41,954 nucleotides of DNA, from positions 1-41,954 of the forward strand of contig JAIXLB010000099.1 in the NCBI GenBank assembly GCA_026931905.1, read 5' to 3'. The notes beneath the pieces are model-generated. The model had not been told where the DNA came from, did not search any database, and was given only the letters and a program-made list of their open reading frames with translations. Source of the stretch: Chitinophagales bacterium (lineage in GTDB: Bacteria > Bacteroidota > Bacteroidia > Chitinophagales > Chitinophagaceae). The first letter of the stretch is position 1. Each line of letters opens with the position of its first letter. This document shows positions 25,127 to 34,357 of this stretch, piece by piece. The translations under genes and the position numbers were made by a program.

Positions 25127-26113
25127 ATGCAAATTTTATTAATTGGTTTAGGTTCAATAGGTAAAAGGCATTTAAACAATATCTTTTCTTTAGGCTATAC
25201 AAATATTGCTATTGTTAGCAGTAAAAAAGTTTTGCCAGAAGAGTACAAACATTTATCTGTTTTTGCAACCATTCAAGAAGCAGTACAAAAGCAACAATTT
25301 TCCTCTGCTATAATTTGTGTGCCAACTGCACAACATATTTACACTTTACAACAATGTTTACATGCAAACATTGAGCATATATATTTAGAAAAACCTGTTA
25401 GCAATAATTTCAATGATATTCAAACAATCGTTACCAACTACCCTAATGCAAATATTTTTGTAGGCTTCGATATGCACTACGATGTAGGTTTACAAAAAGT
25501 AAAATCATTAATAGAAGAAAAAATAATTGGCAACATTGTTTCTGTAAATGCTCAAGTAGGACAGTATTTACCCGATTGGCGACCTTATGAAGATTATTCA
25601 AAAGGCATGAGTGCTAAAAAAGAAACAGGTGGTGGTGTAATGCTCGATTTAGTGCATGAGTTTGATTATTTGTATTGGCTTTTTGGCAATGCAAATACCA
25701 TTGCAGCAATGTATAAAAATTCAGGCTCTTTAAAAATAGAAACAGAAGATATTGCAGAAGTGTTGTTGCATTTTGAAAACGGTATTTTAGGAACAATTCA
25801 TTTAGATTATTTACAACAAAAATTAGTGCGTAATTGCTTAATTACAGGAAGTGAGGGAAGCATTAAGTGGGATTTAGTACAATCAAAAGTTAGTTGGATA
25901 TTAAAAGATAAATTGGAGTATGAGTTTAGCTATACAGGCTTTGAACGAAACGAAAGGTTTATAAATATTATGAAAGATTTTCTTTCGCAAAAGCATAATG
26001 CACTTACTACAAATTTTTCAAATGGGCTTGCAAGTCTTAAAATGGTTTTAGCTGCAAAATATTCTTCAGAAAATAACGTTTTTGTTAAGTTAGATGAATT
26101 TCATCCAGCATAA
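25127..26113 (+). CDS. Gfo/Idh/MocA-family NAD(P)-dependent sugar oxidoreductase
   Basis: This 328-residue oxidoreductase begins with a Rossmann nucleotide-binding motif GLGSIGKRH at residues 7-15. It contains the family EKP motif (IYLEKPVSNN near 90), whose Lys is a catalytic residue, and a C-terminal alpha/beta substrate domain (TGGGVMLDLVHEFDYL near 168). It begins 4 bases after the UpxY-type gene and ends 9 bases before the CMP-sugar synthetase. Neighbours suggest it modifies a precursor of a nonulosonic acid or another amino sugar of the polymer. The substrate cannot be determined from sequence. Confidence 0.9.
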   Translation: MQILLIGLGSIGKRHLNNIFSLGYTNIAIVSSKKVLPEEYKHLSVFATIQEAVQKQQFSSAIICVPTAQHIYTLQQCLHANIEHIYLEKPVSNNFNDIQTIVTNYPNANIFVGFDMHYDVGLQKVKSLIEEKIIGNIVSVNAQVGQYLPDWRPYEDYSKGMSAKKETGGGVMLDLVHEFDYLYWLFGNANTIAAMYKNSGSLKIETEDIAEVLLHFENGILGTIHLDYLQQKLVRNCLITGSEGSIKWDLVQSKVSWILKDKLEYEFSYTGFERNERFINIMKDFLSQKHNALTTNFSNGLASLKMVLAAKYSSENNVFVKLDEFHPA

Positions 26114-26122
26114 AATTTTAGC

Positions 26123-26818
26123 ATGTTTATATTAGGTACAATTTGTTGTAGAGGAGGCAGTAAAGGCGTTCCAGGAAAAAATATAAAATTACTGAATGGT
26201 AAACCATTAATAGCTTACACTATTGAAACAGCTTTACATACATCTCTTATAAATGATGTAATTATTTCTACAGATTCAAATGAAATAGCTGAAACTGCAA
26301 AACAATATGGTGCAAAAGTACCTTTTATGCGACCTAATGATTTAGCTTCTGATACTGCAAGCAAATGGCCTGTATTTATTCATGCTATAGAAAGCTATGA
26401 AAAAATGTTTGGCGTAACTGTAGATTATTTAGTAGATATGGATGTAACAGTTCCTTTAAAAAATAGTACTGATATAAATGGAGCAATTCAAAAAGCATTA
26501 GACGATAATACTGTTGACGTAGTAATTACAGGCTACGAACCTGAGCGAAATCCATATTTTAATATGATGGAAATATTACCCAATGGTTTTGCAGAAATTG
26601 TAAAAAAAAGTGATAAACCCATTGTTCGCAGACAAGATGCACCTGAAGTTTATAGCCTTACTCCTGCTGCTTATGTTGTAAAAAAAGCTGCATTATATAA
26701 TTACGAACATTGGAGCAAAGCAAAATGCAAAATTTATCCCATACCAAGAGAAAGAGCAGTGGACATTGATACAGAAATTGATTTTAAAATTGTTGAATTT
26801 TTAATGAATAAGAAATGA
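26123..26818 (+). CDS. CMP-nonulosonate (acylneuraminate) cytidylyltransferase
   Basis: This 231-residue enzyme activates a sialic-acid-type sugar with CTP to give the CMP-sugar donor. The N-terminal nucleotide-binding motif CCRGGSKGVPGKN lies at residues 8-20. The metal-binding region includes VDMDVTVPLKN near 107-117 and the C-terminal VDIDTEIDF near 213-221. Size and motifs match NeuA/PtmB-type synthetases without the extra hydrolase domain of E. coli NeuA. It may make CMP-legionaminate or CMP-Neu5Ac, and sequence alone does not separate them. Its stop overlaps the SDR start by ATGA. Confidence 0.93.
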   Translation: MFILGTICCRGGSKGVPGKNIKLLNGKPLIAYTIETALHTSLINDVIISTDSNEIAETAKQYGAKVPFMRPNDLASDTASKWPVFIHAIESYEKMFGVTVDYLVDMDVTVPLKNSTDINGAIQKALDDNTVDVVITGYEPERNPYFNMMEILPNGFAEIVKKSDKPIVRRQDAPEVYSLTPAAYVVKKAALYNYEHWSKAKCKIYPIPRERAVDIDTEIDFKIVEFLMNKK

Positions 26819-27612
26819 GTATAAACCTTTTCGATTTAACCAATAGAGTAGCCATCATTACAGGTGGTGCAGGACTTTTAGCAAGTGAACATGCTATTGC
26901 TTTAAGCAACTATGGTGCTAAAGTTGTTTTAGCCGATTTTAATTTGGAGAAATGTAAATCTGCAGTAGATATTTTACAAAAACAAGGTATCAATGCTGTA
27001 GCAAAATTTTGTGATGTTACCAAAAAAGAAAGCTGGGAAGCCTTATTGTCAGAGGTTTTGAAAGAATTTGGAAGTGTAGATATTTTAATAAACAATGCAG
27101 GGTTTACCAACCAAAGCAAGAGTGCCAATTTTGATGCAAGCTTCGAAAATTTTCCTTTAGAAGATTGGAATGCTATTATGAATGTAAACCTTACAGGCAC
27201 TTTTTTAGGTTGTCAAACCATAGGCAAACAAATGTTGGCACAAGGCAAAGGCAGCATCATAAATATTGCATCATTGTATGGTGTAGTAAGCCCTAATCAT
27301 AATATTTATCCAGGTACAGGCATTTCTCAACCAGTAGCATATAGTGTAAGTAAACATGGTGTAGTGGCATTAACAAAATATGTAGCAACCTTATGGGCAA
27401 GTAAAGGCGTTCGAGTAAATGCACTTACACCAGGCGGTATTTTTAATAATCATCAAGGATTATTTTTAGAACGTTTTAAACAATTAAATCCTATTGGTAG
27501 AATGAGTGAGAAAGAAGAATTACGTGGTGGAATTGTTTATTTAGCAAGCGATGCAAGCAGCCACGTAGTAGGGCATAATTTAATTATTGATGGCGGATGG
27601 ACAGCATGGTAA
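26815..27612 (+). CDS. short-chain dehydrogenase/reductase of the nonulosonate cluster
   Basis: This 265-residue SDR has the cofactor motif TGGAGLLAS at about residues 16-24 (third Gly replaced by Ala), NNAG near 93-96, and the Tyr-x-x-x-Lys active site YSVSK near 180-184 with a preceding Ser in NIASLYG. The C-terminal NLIIDGGWTAW is typical. It lies between the CMP-sugar synthetase and the NeuB-type gene. This resembles the placement of PtmA-like SDRs in Campylobacter-type legionaminic acid clusters. A role in making or altering the C-sugar precursor is inferred from context. It overlaps the upstream gene by 4 bases. Confidence 0.9.
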   Translation: MSINLFDLTNRVAIITGGAGLLASEHAIALSNYGAKVVLADFNLEKCKSAVDILQKQGINAVAKFCDVTKKESWEALLSEVLKEFGSVDILINNAGFTNQSKSANFDASFENFPLEDWNAIMNVNLTGTFLGCQTIGKQMLAQGKGSIINIASLYGVVSPNHNIYPGTGISQPVAYSVSKHGVVALTKYVATLWASKGVRVNALTPGGIFNNHQGLFLERFKQLNPIGRMSEKEELRGGIVYLASDASSHVVGHNLIIDGGWTAW

Positions 27613-27665
27613 TAAAATCTAAACACAAAAAATTATCATTCATCATTTAAAATTCAAAATTTCTA
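27613..27665. other. short AT-rich spacer with repeat-like DNA
   Basis: The 3' half of this spacer is built of AATTATCATTCATCATTT and AAAATTCAAAATTT-like stretches, low-complexity words based on AATTC/ATCATT. Similar words occur inside valS. It may be a remnant of a dispersed short repeat. No promoter is evident. Confidence 0.3.
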
Positions 27666-28709
27666 ATGAATCCCTTTTTTGAAATAGCAGGCAGAAAAAT
27701 TGGTTACGATTATGAGCCATTGGTAATAGCAGAAATTGGCATTAACCACGAAGGTAATTTAGAAACTGCCAAGCAAATGGTTGATGCAGCTAAAGCAGCA
27801 GGAATTGAAATTGTAAAACATCAAACACATATTGTAGAAGATGAAATGAGCAGTGCTGCAAAAAATACAATTCCTGGCAATGCCACTGTAAGCATTTATG
27901 AAATTATGAAACGTTGCAGCCTCAACGAAGAAGAAGAATTAGAAATGAAAAATTATGTAGAAAGCAAAGGCATGATTTTTATTTCTACACCTTTTAGCCG
28001 TGCTGCTGCCGATAGATTACATAAATGGAATATTCCTGCTTATAAAATTGGTAGTGGCGAGTGCAATAATTATCCTTTGTTAGAGCATATTGCATCATTT
28101 GGCAAACCCATTATTTTAAGTACAGGAATGAATACGATTGAAAGTATTACAAAAGCTGTTGCCATTTTTAAAAAATACCATGTGCCTTATGCTTTATTAC
28201 ATACAACCAATTTATATCCAACTCCAAACCATTTAGTGCGTTTAGGATCTATGACTGAAATTCAGAAAAATTTTCCTGATGCAGTAGTAGGTTTAAGCGA
28301 CCATACATTAACTAATCATGCTTGTTTGGGTGCAGTTGCATTGGGTGCAAGTATTTTAGAAAGGCATTTTACTGATACAATGGATAGACCAGGTCCAGAT
28401 ATTATTTGCAGTATGGATATACAAGCTGCAAAAGAGTTAATAGAGGGTAGTAAAATTATTGCTTTACAACGTGGAGGAGAAAAAGGTCCTGCTGCTGAAG
28501 AACAAGTAACAATAGATTTTGCTTTTGCAACAATTTGCACCATTAAACCTATAAAAGCAGGAGAAATTTTTACTAAAGAAAATATTTGGGTAAAACGTCC
28601 TGGTAAAGGTGGCATTTTAGCAGAAGAATATAATAATGTTTTAGGCAAAAAAGCGTTAGTAAATATTGATAATGATATGCAATTACAATATTCATTTATA
28701 GAAAAATAG
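27666..28709 (+). CDS. NeuB-type nonulosonate (sialic/legionaminic acid) synthase
   Basis: This 347-residue enzyme condenses phosphoenolpyruvate with an N-acylated hexosamine to form a nine-carbon sugar acid. The NeuB barrel is visible: [10 protein letters not shown] near residues 21-30, [13 protein letters not shown] near 102-114, [18 protein letters not shown] near 121-138, STGMN near 147-151, and [10 protein letters not shown]-terminal SAF antifreeze-like domain follows from about residue 285 ([20 protein letters not shown]). The cluster of NeuA-, NeuB- and NeuC-like genes supports the pathway. Whether the product is Neu5Ac, legionaminic acid or a relative is open. A 53-base AT-rich gap with repeat-like DNA precedes it. 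Confidence 0.94.
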   Translation: MNPFFEIAGRKIGYDYEPLVIAEIGINHEGNLETAKQMVDAAKAAGIEIVKHQTHIVEDEMSSAAKNTIPGNATVSIYEIMKRCSLNEEEELEMKNYVESKGMIFISTPFSRAAADRLHKWNIPAYKIGSGECNNYPLLEHIASFGKPIILSTGMNTIESITKAVAIFKKYHVPYALLHTTNLYPTPNHLVRLGSMTEIQKNFPDAVVGLSDHTLTNHACLGAVALGASILERHFTDTMDRPGPDIICSMDIQAAKELIEGSKIIALQRGGEKGPAAEEQVTIDFAFATICTIKPIKAGEIFTKENIWVKRPGKGGILAEEYNNVLGKKALVNIDNDMQLQYSFIEK

Positions 28710-28712
28710 TGT

Positions 28713-30143
28713 ATGCTTTTTAATTCTTGGGTTTTTGTATTATTCTGGATAGTTTTTTTCTTTCTGTATTGGTTTGTATTTAATAAATCTATTAAGCTGC
28801 AAAATGCCTTTATTGCAATAGCAAGTTTTGTATTTTATGGATGGTGGGATTGGCGTTTCTTATTATTACTTTGGCTAAGTTTAATAGTAGATTTTTGTGT
28901 TGGTTATTTTCTTGAAATAATTGAAAATAAAAGCAAACGAAAATTATTAATTGTATTAAGTATTGCCTTTAATATAGGCTTACTTATGTTCTTTAAATAC
29001 TTCAATTTCTTTTCAGATTCATTTGAAAGTTTAGCTCATTCATTTGGTTGGCAAGTAGATTTTGTAACGCTAAATTTAATTTTACCAGTAGGCATATCTT
29101 TTTATACTTTTCAATCTTTAAGCTATACCATTGAAGTTTATAATAAAAAATTAAAAGGCACAAAAGATATTTTTGCTTATGCTGCATTTATAAGTTTCTT
29201 TCCTCAATTAGTAGCTGGTCCAATAGAACGAGCAGCAAATATGTTGCCTCAATATTATAAGAAGCGTGTGTTTAATTACACACAAAGTGTAAAAGGAATG
29301 CAGTTGATTTTATGGGGTTTATTTAAAAAAGTTGTAGTTGCAGATACTTGTGCCATTTTTGCTAATAATGCGTTTAATAATTATACCCAGCATGATGGAT
29401 TTAATTTAATAATGGGAGCTGTATTTTTTTCATTTCAAATTTATGGCGATTTTAGTGGTTATACAGATATAGCAAGAGGCTTAGGTAAAATTTTAGGTTT
29501 TGAGTTGAAAATAAATTTCATGTACCCCTATTTTTCAAGAAGCATAGCAGAGTTTTGGAGAAGATGGCATATTTCACTTTCATCATGGTTTAGAGATTAT
29601 GTTTATATTCCTTTAGGTGGCTCAAGATCTTCTAAAGCTATTACAATACGAAATACAGCTGTGGTTTTTTTAGTTAGTGGATTTTGGCATGGTGCTAATT
29701 GGACATTTATTGTTTGGGGGGCTTTACATGCAATTTATTATGTACCCTTGGTAATTATTAATAAACATAAATCATTTGCCGATACAGTTGCTTTTAATAG
29801 AAGTTTGCCATCTTTCAAAGAGCTATCATTTATGATAGGTACTTTTATTTTAGCTTTAATTGCGTGGGTTTTCTTTAGAGCAGATTCAATAGAACATGCT
29901 TTTGCATTTTTAAAAGGCATGACAAACTTTAAAGGCTTTCATAATTTTGGATTAATAAGATGTTTGCCATTTATTTCAATAATGCTTTTAGTAGATTGGG
30001 TAGGTCGTAACAATGAATGTGCTTTATCTGATTTTGCTGCAAAATTTCCAAAATGGTTTAGGTATGTCATTTATTTATTTGTAGCTGTTTGTATTTATGC
30101 TAATTTTTCGGGAGAACAAGAATTTATTTATTTCAGATTTTAG
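28713..30143 (+). CDS. MBOAT-family O-acyltransferase (AlgI-like)
   Basis: This 476-residue polytopic protein has about ten or more hydrophobic segments and belongs to the membrane-bound O-acyltransferase family, like AlgI of alginate acetylation and DltB. The MBOAT signature FWRRWHISLSSWFRDYVYIPLGG starts near residue 281 (His286), and the catalytic His is expected to be His326 in SGFWHGANWTF. Such proteins pass acyl groups across the inner membrane to a periplasmic or lipid-bound acceptor. It begins 3 bases after the NeuB-type gene and is followed after 3 bases by an SGNH-like partner. It probably O-acylates the polymer or its nonulosonic acid. Confidence 0.93.
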   Translation: MLFNSWVFVLFWIVFFFLYWFVFNKSIKLQNAFIAIASFVFYGWWDWRFLLLLWLSLIVDFCVGYFLEIIENKSKRKLLIVLSIAFNIGLLMFFKYFNFFSDSFESLAHSFGWQVDFVTLNLILPVGISFYTFQSLSYTIEVYNKKLKGTKDIFAYAAFISFFPQLVAGPIERAANMLPQYYKKRVFNYTQSVKGMQLILWGLFKKVVVADTCAIFANNAFNNYTQHDGFNLIMGAVFFSFQIYGDFSGYTDIARGLGKILGFELKINFMYPYFSRSIAEFWRRWHISLSSWFRDYVYIPLGGSRSSKAITIRNTAVVFLVSGFWHGANWTFIVWGALHAIYYVPLVIINKHKSFADTVAFNRSLPSFKELSFMIGTFILALIAWVFFRADSIEHAFAFLKGMTNFKGFHNFGLIRCLPFISIMLLVDWVGRNNECALSDFAAKFPKWFRYVIYLFVAVCIYANFSGEQEFIYFRF

Positions 30144-30146
30144 ACT

Positions 30147-31103
30147 ATGCAAATTTTTATAAAAAAAATAATAATCTTCATTGGGCTATTTTTAGGCATA
30201 TCTACTTTAGTTGCATTAGGTACAGGACAACTTGCGTTAAACAAACTTAGTAAAAAAGGTAGAGGAGTTGTAATAGATAAAAATAATAGATTAGATTCTA
30301 TAGCTAAAAATAAAATAGTACTTATTGGTGGTTCTAATGTTTGTTATGGCATCAACTCTCAAATGATTGAAGACTCATTCAATATGCCTGTTGTAGATAT
30401 GGCTATTAATGCTGGTATGGGAATGAGTTTCTACTATCAACAAGTAAAACATGCTATAAAAGCTGGTGATATTATTATTGGCATTCCAGAGTATTATACT
30501 TATGATGGAAAAATTACCAATGGCGATGCAGGAATTTATAGCCTTGCAATTATAGACTACCGAAACATAAAATTTTTTAATGCTATGCAATGGCTTCAAT
30601 TACCCATTTATTTAGGTGATATTATAAACGAGAATGTGAAAACATTTTTCACTTACGAAAAAAATAAAATAACTTTTGGACGTTTTCAATACAATAAATG
30701 GGGCGATTATATGGGTCATAAAAATGAAAGTTCTTATGCAGATACTTTTAAGCATAATAAACAATACGATTTAAGTGTTTATGAAAATAAAAATGAAATT
30801 TATCCAGATAAAAATTTTATTAACTTAATTAAAAGTTTTGAACAATTCTGCAATTCCAAAAATGCAATTTACCTGCATGCTTATCCTGTGTATTCAAGGT
30901 ATTTTTATAATGATAATGTTGCAAAAAAAATAGCAGAAAAATTACAACCACTAAAGTTTATAAATAATCCAGAAACTTATTTGTATGGTTTTGATAGTCT
31001 TTATGATTCGCCAAACCATATTTTATATAAATTTCGAGATGAAAGAACATCAAAACTAATTAATGATATTAGAGTAGCTCTACATCAAATAAAACATGAA
31101 TAA
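30147..31103 (+). CDS. membrane-anchored SGNH-like protein, probable partner of the MBOAT acyltransferase
   Basis: This 318-residue protein has an N-terminal membrane anchor (residues 7-27) and an extracytoplasmic domain. IVLIGGSNVCYGI near residues 58-70 gives a candidate nucleophile Ser63 in a GGSN context. MAINAGMG follows as a block-II-like element, and DSPNH near 287-291 could supply Asp and His. This order resembles DltD/AlgJ-type SGNH proteins that work beside MBOAT proteins. Similarity is by motif and gene pairing, and I cannot assign a named family. It overlaps the epimerase gene by 8 bases. The likely role is the periplasmic acyl-transfer step. Confidence 0.75.
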   Translation: MQIFIKKIIIFIGLFLGISTLVALGTGQLALNKLSKKGRGVVIDKNNRLDSIAKNKIVLIGGSNVCYGINSQMIEDSFNMPVVDMAINAGMGMSFYYQQVKHAIKAGDIIIGIPEYYTYDGKITNGDAGIYSLAIIDYRNIKFFNAMQWLQLPIYLGDIINENVKTFFTYEKNKITFGRFQYNKWGDYMGHKNESSYADTFKHNKQYDLSVYENKNEIYPDKNFINLIKSFEQFCNSKNAIYLHAYPVYSRYFYNDNVAKKIAEKLQPLKFINNPETYLYGFDSLYDSPNHILYKFRDERTSKLINDIRVALHQIKHE

Positions 31104-32211
31104 AAAAATAGTTTTTCTTACTGGCACAAGAGCAGATTTTGGCAAACTAAAATCGTTGATAGAGATTTCAAACAAAAATTTTGAAGTGCATTTGTTTGCA
31201 ACAGGTATGCACATGGATAAAAAATATGGCTACACGGTAAAAGAAATTGAAAAATGTGGGTACAAAAATATTTTCAAATTTATCAACCACGATGCATCTT
31301 CAATGATGGATATTACTTTAAGCAGAACCATTGAAGGTTTTGCCAATTATATTCATCTTGTTCAACCCGATTTAATCATTATTCATGGCGATAGAATTGA
31401 AGCATTAGCTGGTGCAACTGTTGCTGCTTTAAATAATATTTTAGTTGCACACATTGAAGGAGGAGAAGTAAGTGGTACAGTAGATGAATTAATTCGTCAT
31501 GCAGTTTCTAAACTAAGCCATATACATTTGGTTGCAAACGAAGAAGCAAAAAAAAGATTAATCCAAATGGGCGAAAACGCTGAAAGCATTTACATCATTG
31601 GTTCGCCAGATATGGACGCAATGCTTTCTGAAGATTTACCAACTATAGATGAGGTAAAAAATAATTATGAAATTAATTTTGAAAAATATGCTGTATCTAT
31701 GTTTCATCCTGTAACAACAGAGTATGATACTATGGATGAATATGCTAATGAATACATTAAAGCATTGGAAGAAAGTAATTTGAATTACATAATTATTTAC
31801 CCCAACAATGATAAAGGCAGTGAATTTATTTTAAACAAAATAAAAAGAGTAGAGCAAAATAATAAATTCAGAATTTTTCCTTCTGTAAGGTTCGAAGCCT
31901 TTTTAGTGCTGCTAAAAAACGCCCAATTTATTATTGGTAATTCAAGTGCAGGAATAAGAGAAGCTCCTTACTATGGCATTCCAACTGTAAATGTTGGTAC
32001 AAGACAAAATGGAAGAACCTCTAATCCTGATATCATTAATACAACTTACAACAGCACATCAATCATTAATGCTATACAGGAAGCAAAATTAAAAAAAGTA
32101 ACACCTCGTCATTTATTTGGTGATGGAAAAAGTGATGAAAAATTTTACCAGATTATTGCAAGCAAAGAACTTTGGAATACACCTAAACAAAAAATATTTT
32201 CAGATTTTTAG
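31096..32211 (+). CDS. NeuC/LegG-type hydrolysing UDP-sugar 2-epimerase
   Basis: This 371-residue GT-B-fold enzyme removes UDP (or another nucleotide) while epimerising C2 of a GlcNAc-type sugar, giving the ManNAc-type substrate for the NeuB enzyme. Visible signatures are FLTGTRADFGKL at residues 7-18, HGDRIEALAGA near 96-106, HIEGGEVSGTVDELIRHAVSKL near 115-136, and GNSSAGIREAPYYGIPTVNVGTRQ near 284-307. Family knowledge covers both UDP-GlcNAc (NeuC) and 2,4-diacetamido-trideoxy sugars (LegG/PtmD), and I cannot choose. No dehydratase, aminotransferase or acetyltransferase for a 6-deoxy-diamino precursor is in the window. Confidence 0.92.
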   Translation: MNKKIVFLTGTRADFGKLKSLIEISNKNFEVHLFATGMHMDKKYGYTVKEIEKCGYKNIFKFINHDASSMMDITLSRTIEGFANYIHLVQPDLIIIHGDRIEALAGATVAALNNILVAHIEGGEVSGTVDELIRHAVSKLSHIHLVANEEAKKRLIQMGENAESIYIIGSPDMDAMLSEDLPTIDEVKNNYEINFEKYAVSMFHPVTTEYDTMDEYANEYIKALEESNLNYIIIYPNNDKGSEFILNKIKRVEQNNKFRIFPSVRFEAFLVLLKNAQFIIGNSSAGIREAPYYGIPTVNVGTRQNGRTSNPDIINTTYNSTSIINAIQEAKLKKVTPRHLFGDGKSDEKFYQIIASKELWNTPKQKIFSDF

Positions 32212-32224
32212 ATAATTATTCAGC

Positions 32225-33073
32225 ATGTCAGATTCAAGAATTGTAACAGTTGTTGATGCAAAAAATAAAACTTTCCTTTTCAATTTTAAAGAATTGATAA
32301 GGTACAAAGATTTGTTTTATTATATGGTGTTAAGAGATGTTACAGTAATGTACAAACAAACAGTATTGGGTTTTCTTTGGGCAATCTTAAATCCATTCTT
32401 TCAGGTAGTAGTTTTTAGTGTAGTATTTGGAACTATTGCAGGTATAAAAACAGGTATTGATGGGCTGCCTTATCCTGTTTTTTCTTGTTTGGCAATTATT
32501 CCATGGAATTATTTTTCATCTACATTTTCTGCTTCATCTAATAGTTTAGTTAATACAGCAGGTGTTTTTACCAAAGTGTATTTTCCCAGATTAATTATTC
32601 CTATGGTGCCTATTTTTTCTAAGCTGGTAGATTTTTTTATTTCACTCATTATCCTTGTTTTGGTAATGGGTTATTATCAATATACACCTGGTAGTAATTG
32701 GTATTTATTTTTACTTCCTCTATTAATAATTATACTTTCTTCTGCAGGACTTGGTATTTGGCTATCCTCATTGGTATTACAATATAGAGATTTTAGATTT
32801 GCTGTAAATTTTTTATTGCCTTTACTTTTATATGCTGCACCTGTTGCATTTCCTGCATTAAAAGTAAAAGAAAAATTGGGCAACACAGTGTATGAGTTAT
32901 ATGCTCTTTATCCAATGGTGGGAGGCATAGAAGGCTTTAGAAGCAGCTTTGTACAAAATGCAGATTTCCCTTGGACACTTGTATTAATTAGTGGAGCATC
33001 TGCATTATTTATTTTTATAAGCGGTGCATTTTATTTTAAAAAAATGGAAAAACATTTTGCCGATGTTGCATAA
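32225..33073 (+). CDS. Wzm-like polysaccharide ABC transporter permease
   Basis: This 282-residue inner-membrane permease has six hydrophobic segments (from about residue 50) after an amphipathic start. The segment FYYMVLRDVTVMYKQTVLGFLWAILNP at about residues 30-56 is the signature of the ABC-2 polysaccharide/teichoic acid exporter family (Wzm, TagG, KpsM). It should form a dimer that exports lipid-linked glycan, driven by the ATPase encoded next. Its end overlaps the ATPase start by 11 bases. Confidence 0.92.
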   Translation: MSDSRIVTVVDAKNKTFLFNFKELIRYKDLFYYMVLRDVTVMYKQTVLGFLWAILNPFFQVVVFSVVFGTIAGIKTGIDGLPYPVFSCLAIIPWNYFSSTFSASSNSLVNTAGVFTKVYFPRLIIPMVPIFSKLVDFFISLIILVLVMGYYQYTPGSNWYLFLLPLLIIILSSAGLGIWLSSLVLQYRDFRFAVNFLLPLLLYAAPVAFPALKVKEKLGNTVYELYALYPMVGGIEGFRSSFVQNADFPWTLVLISGASALFIFISGAFYFKKMEKHFADVA

Positions 33074-34349
33074 TGATAATAACATAGCAGTTAAAGTAAC
33101 TGATTTAGGAAAAGCTTACAGAATAGGCGTTGTAGAAGAAAAAGAAAAAAATTTATCTACTGCAATTTTAAAGGCAATTCTTTCGCCTGTTAAAAATTTT
33201 AGAAAAATTAAATCACTAAAAAATGTTTCTTCCGAAGCAACAGGTAAAGATGTTTTTTGGGCAAATAGAAATATATCTTTTGAAGTAAAAAAAGGAGAAG
33301 TTTTAGGAATAATTGGCAAAAACGGAGCAGGTAAAAGTACTTTGCTAAAAATGCTTTCAAGAATTACAGAACCAACAGAAGGAAGAATTGAATTAGTAGG
33401 AAGAGTTGCAAGTTTATTAGAAGTTGGTACAGGTTTTAATCCTGAATTAACAGGCAGAGAAAATATTTTTTTGAATGGAACTATTTTAGGCTTAACCAAA
33501 AAAGAAATTGAAGAAAGATACGAAAGTATTGTAGAATTTTCGGGTATAGAAAAATTTATTGAAACACCTGTAAAGCGTTACAGCAGTGGTATGAAAGTTC
33601 GTTTAGCTTTTGCAGTTGCTGCACATTTAGACCCTGAAATTTTAATTATAGATGAAGTATTAGCAGTAGGTGATGCAGAGTTTCAAAAAAAATGCTTAGG
33701 AAAAATGCAAGATGTGGCAGGTAAAGAAGGGAGAACTGTATTGTTTGTAAGCCACGATATGGCTGCTGTGAAAAATTTATGCACCAGAGCTATTTTATTG
33801 CAGCATGGAAGCATTGTTTTTGAAGGTAGTGCTAATGATGTAGTAAATTATTATTTACAAAATGCAGCAAGTATTGCATCGCAAAATAATAAAGATTTCT
33901 CTCAAGCAAAAGGCAATAAAAATTTTGTTGTTACTGATATTGAAATGTTAGATGAAAACAATAACAACATTCAAATAGCAGAAAGTGGTAGAGATTTTCA
34001 ACTAAAAATCAGTTACGAAGCCAAAGAAGTAGCAATAAATCCAGTTGTAATTATTCATATAAAAAATAATTTAGAGCAAATATTATTTACCTGTTTATCA
34101 AGAAATTCTTATCAAGGTATTATGCAGTTAAAAAATACGGGTAACATAACTTGTGTTATTCCAAAACTACCTTTATTAAGTGGTTTGTATTCTATTGATA
34201 TTGCTTTAAAATACGATCAAGAACTTACTTTTTATTTAGAAAATATTTTTTCTTTTGAAGTTGAAACAGGCGATTTTTTTAACACTGGAAAAATAAATTC
34301 AGATATGATGAATGGAATGATTATTTATCATAAATGGAAAGTGAATTGA
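33063..34349 (+). CDS. Wzt-like polysaccharide ABC transporter ATPase with C-terminal cargo domain
   Basis: This 428-residue ATPase is started at the ATG at 33063, because the earlier ATG at 33024 lies inside the permease gene and adds nothing recognisable. The Walker A is GKNGAGKST near residues 92-100, the signature YSSGMKVRLAFA near 179-190, and Walker B ILIIDEVLAVGD near 199-210. A beta-rich C-terminal domain of about 140 residues follows (from about 285). This is characteristic of Wzt proteins that recognise a modified end of the polymer. Its presence suggests the chain has a specific terminal cap. The GT-B-like transferase gene follows at once. Confidence 0.92.
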   Translation: MLHNDNNIAVKVTDLGKAYRIGVVEEKEKNLSTAILKAILSPVKNFRKIKSLKNVSSEATGKDVFWANRNISFEVKKGEVLGIIGKNGAGKSTLLKMLSRITEPTEGRIELVGRVASLLEVGTGFNPELTGRENIFLNGTILGLTKKEIEERYESIVEFSGIEKFIETPVKRYSSGMKVRLAFAVAAHLDPEILIIDEVLAVGDAEFQKKCLGKMQDVAGKEGRTVLFVSHDMAAVKNLCTRAILLQHGSIVFEGSANDVVNYYLQNAASIASQNNKDFSQAKGNKNFVVTDIEMLDENNNNIQIAESGRDFQLKISYEAKEVAINPVVIIHIKNNLEQILFTCLSRNSYQGIMQLKNTGNITCVIPKLPLLSGLYSIDIALKYDQELTFYLENIFSFEVETGDFFNTGKINSDMMNGMIIYHKWKVN

Positions 34350-34357
34350 CGATTAAT

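Noticed and set aside
33024..33062. Upstream start for the Wzt-like gene giving 13 more residues
   Set aside because: The extra residues lie inside the permease gene and match no Wzt N-terminus. The ATG at 33063 gives a normal 11-base overlap.
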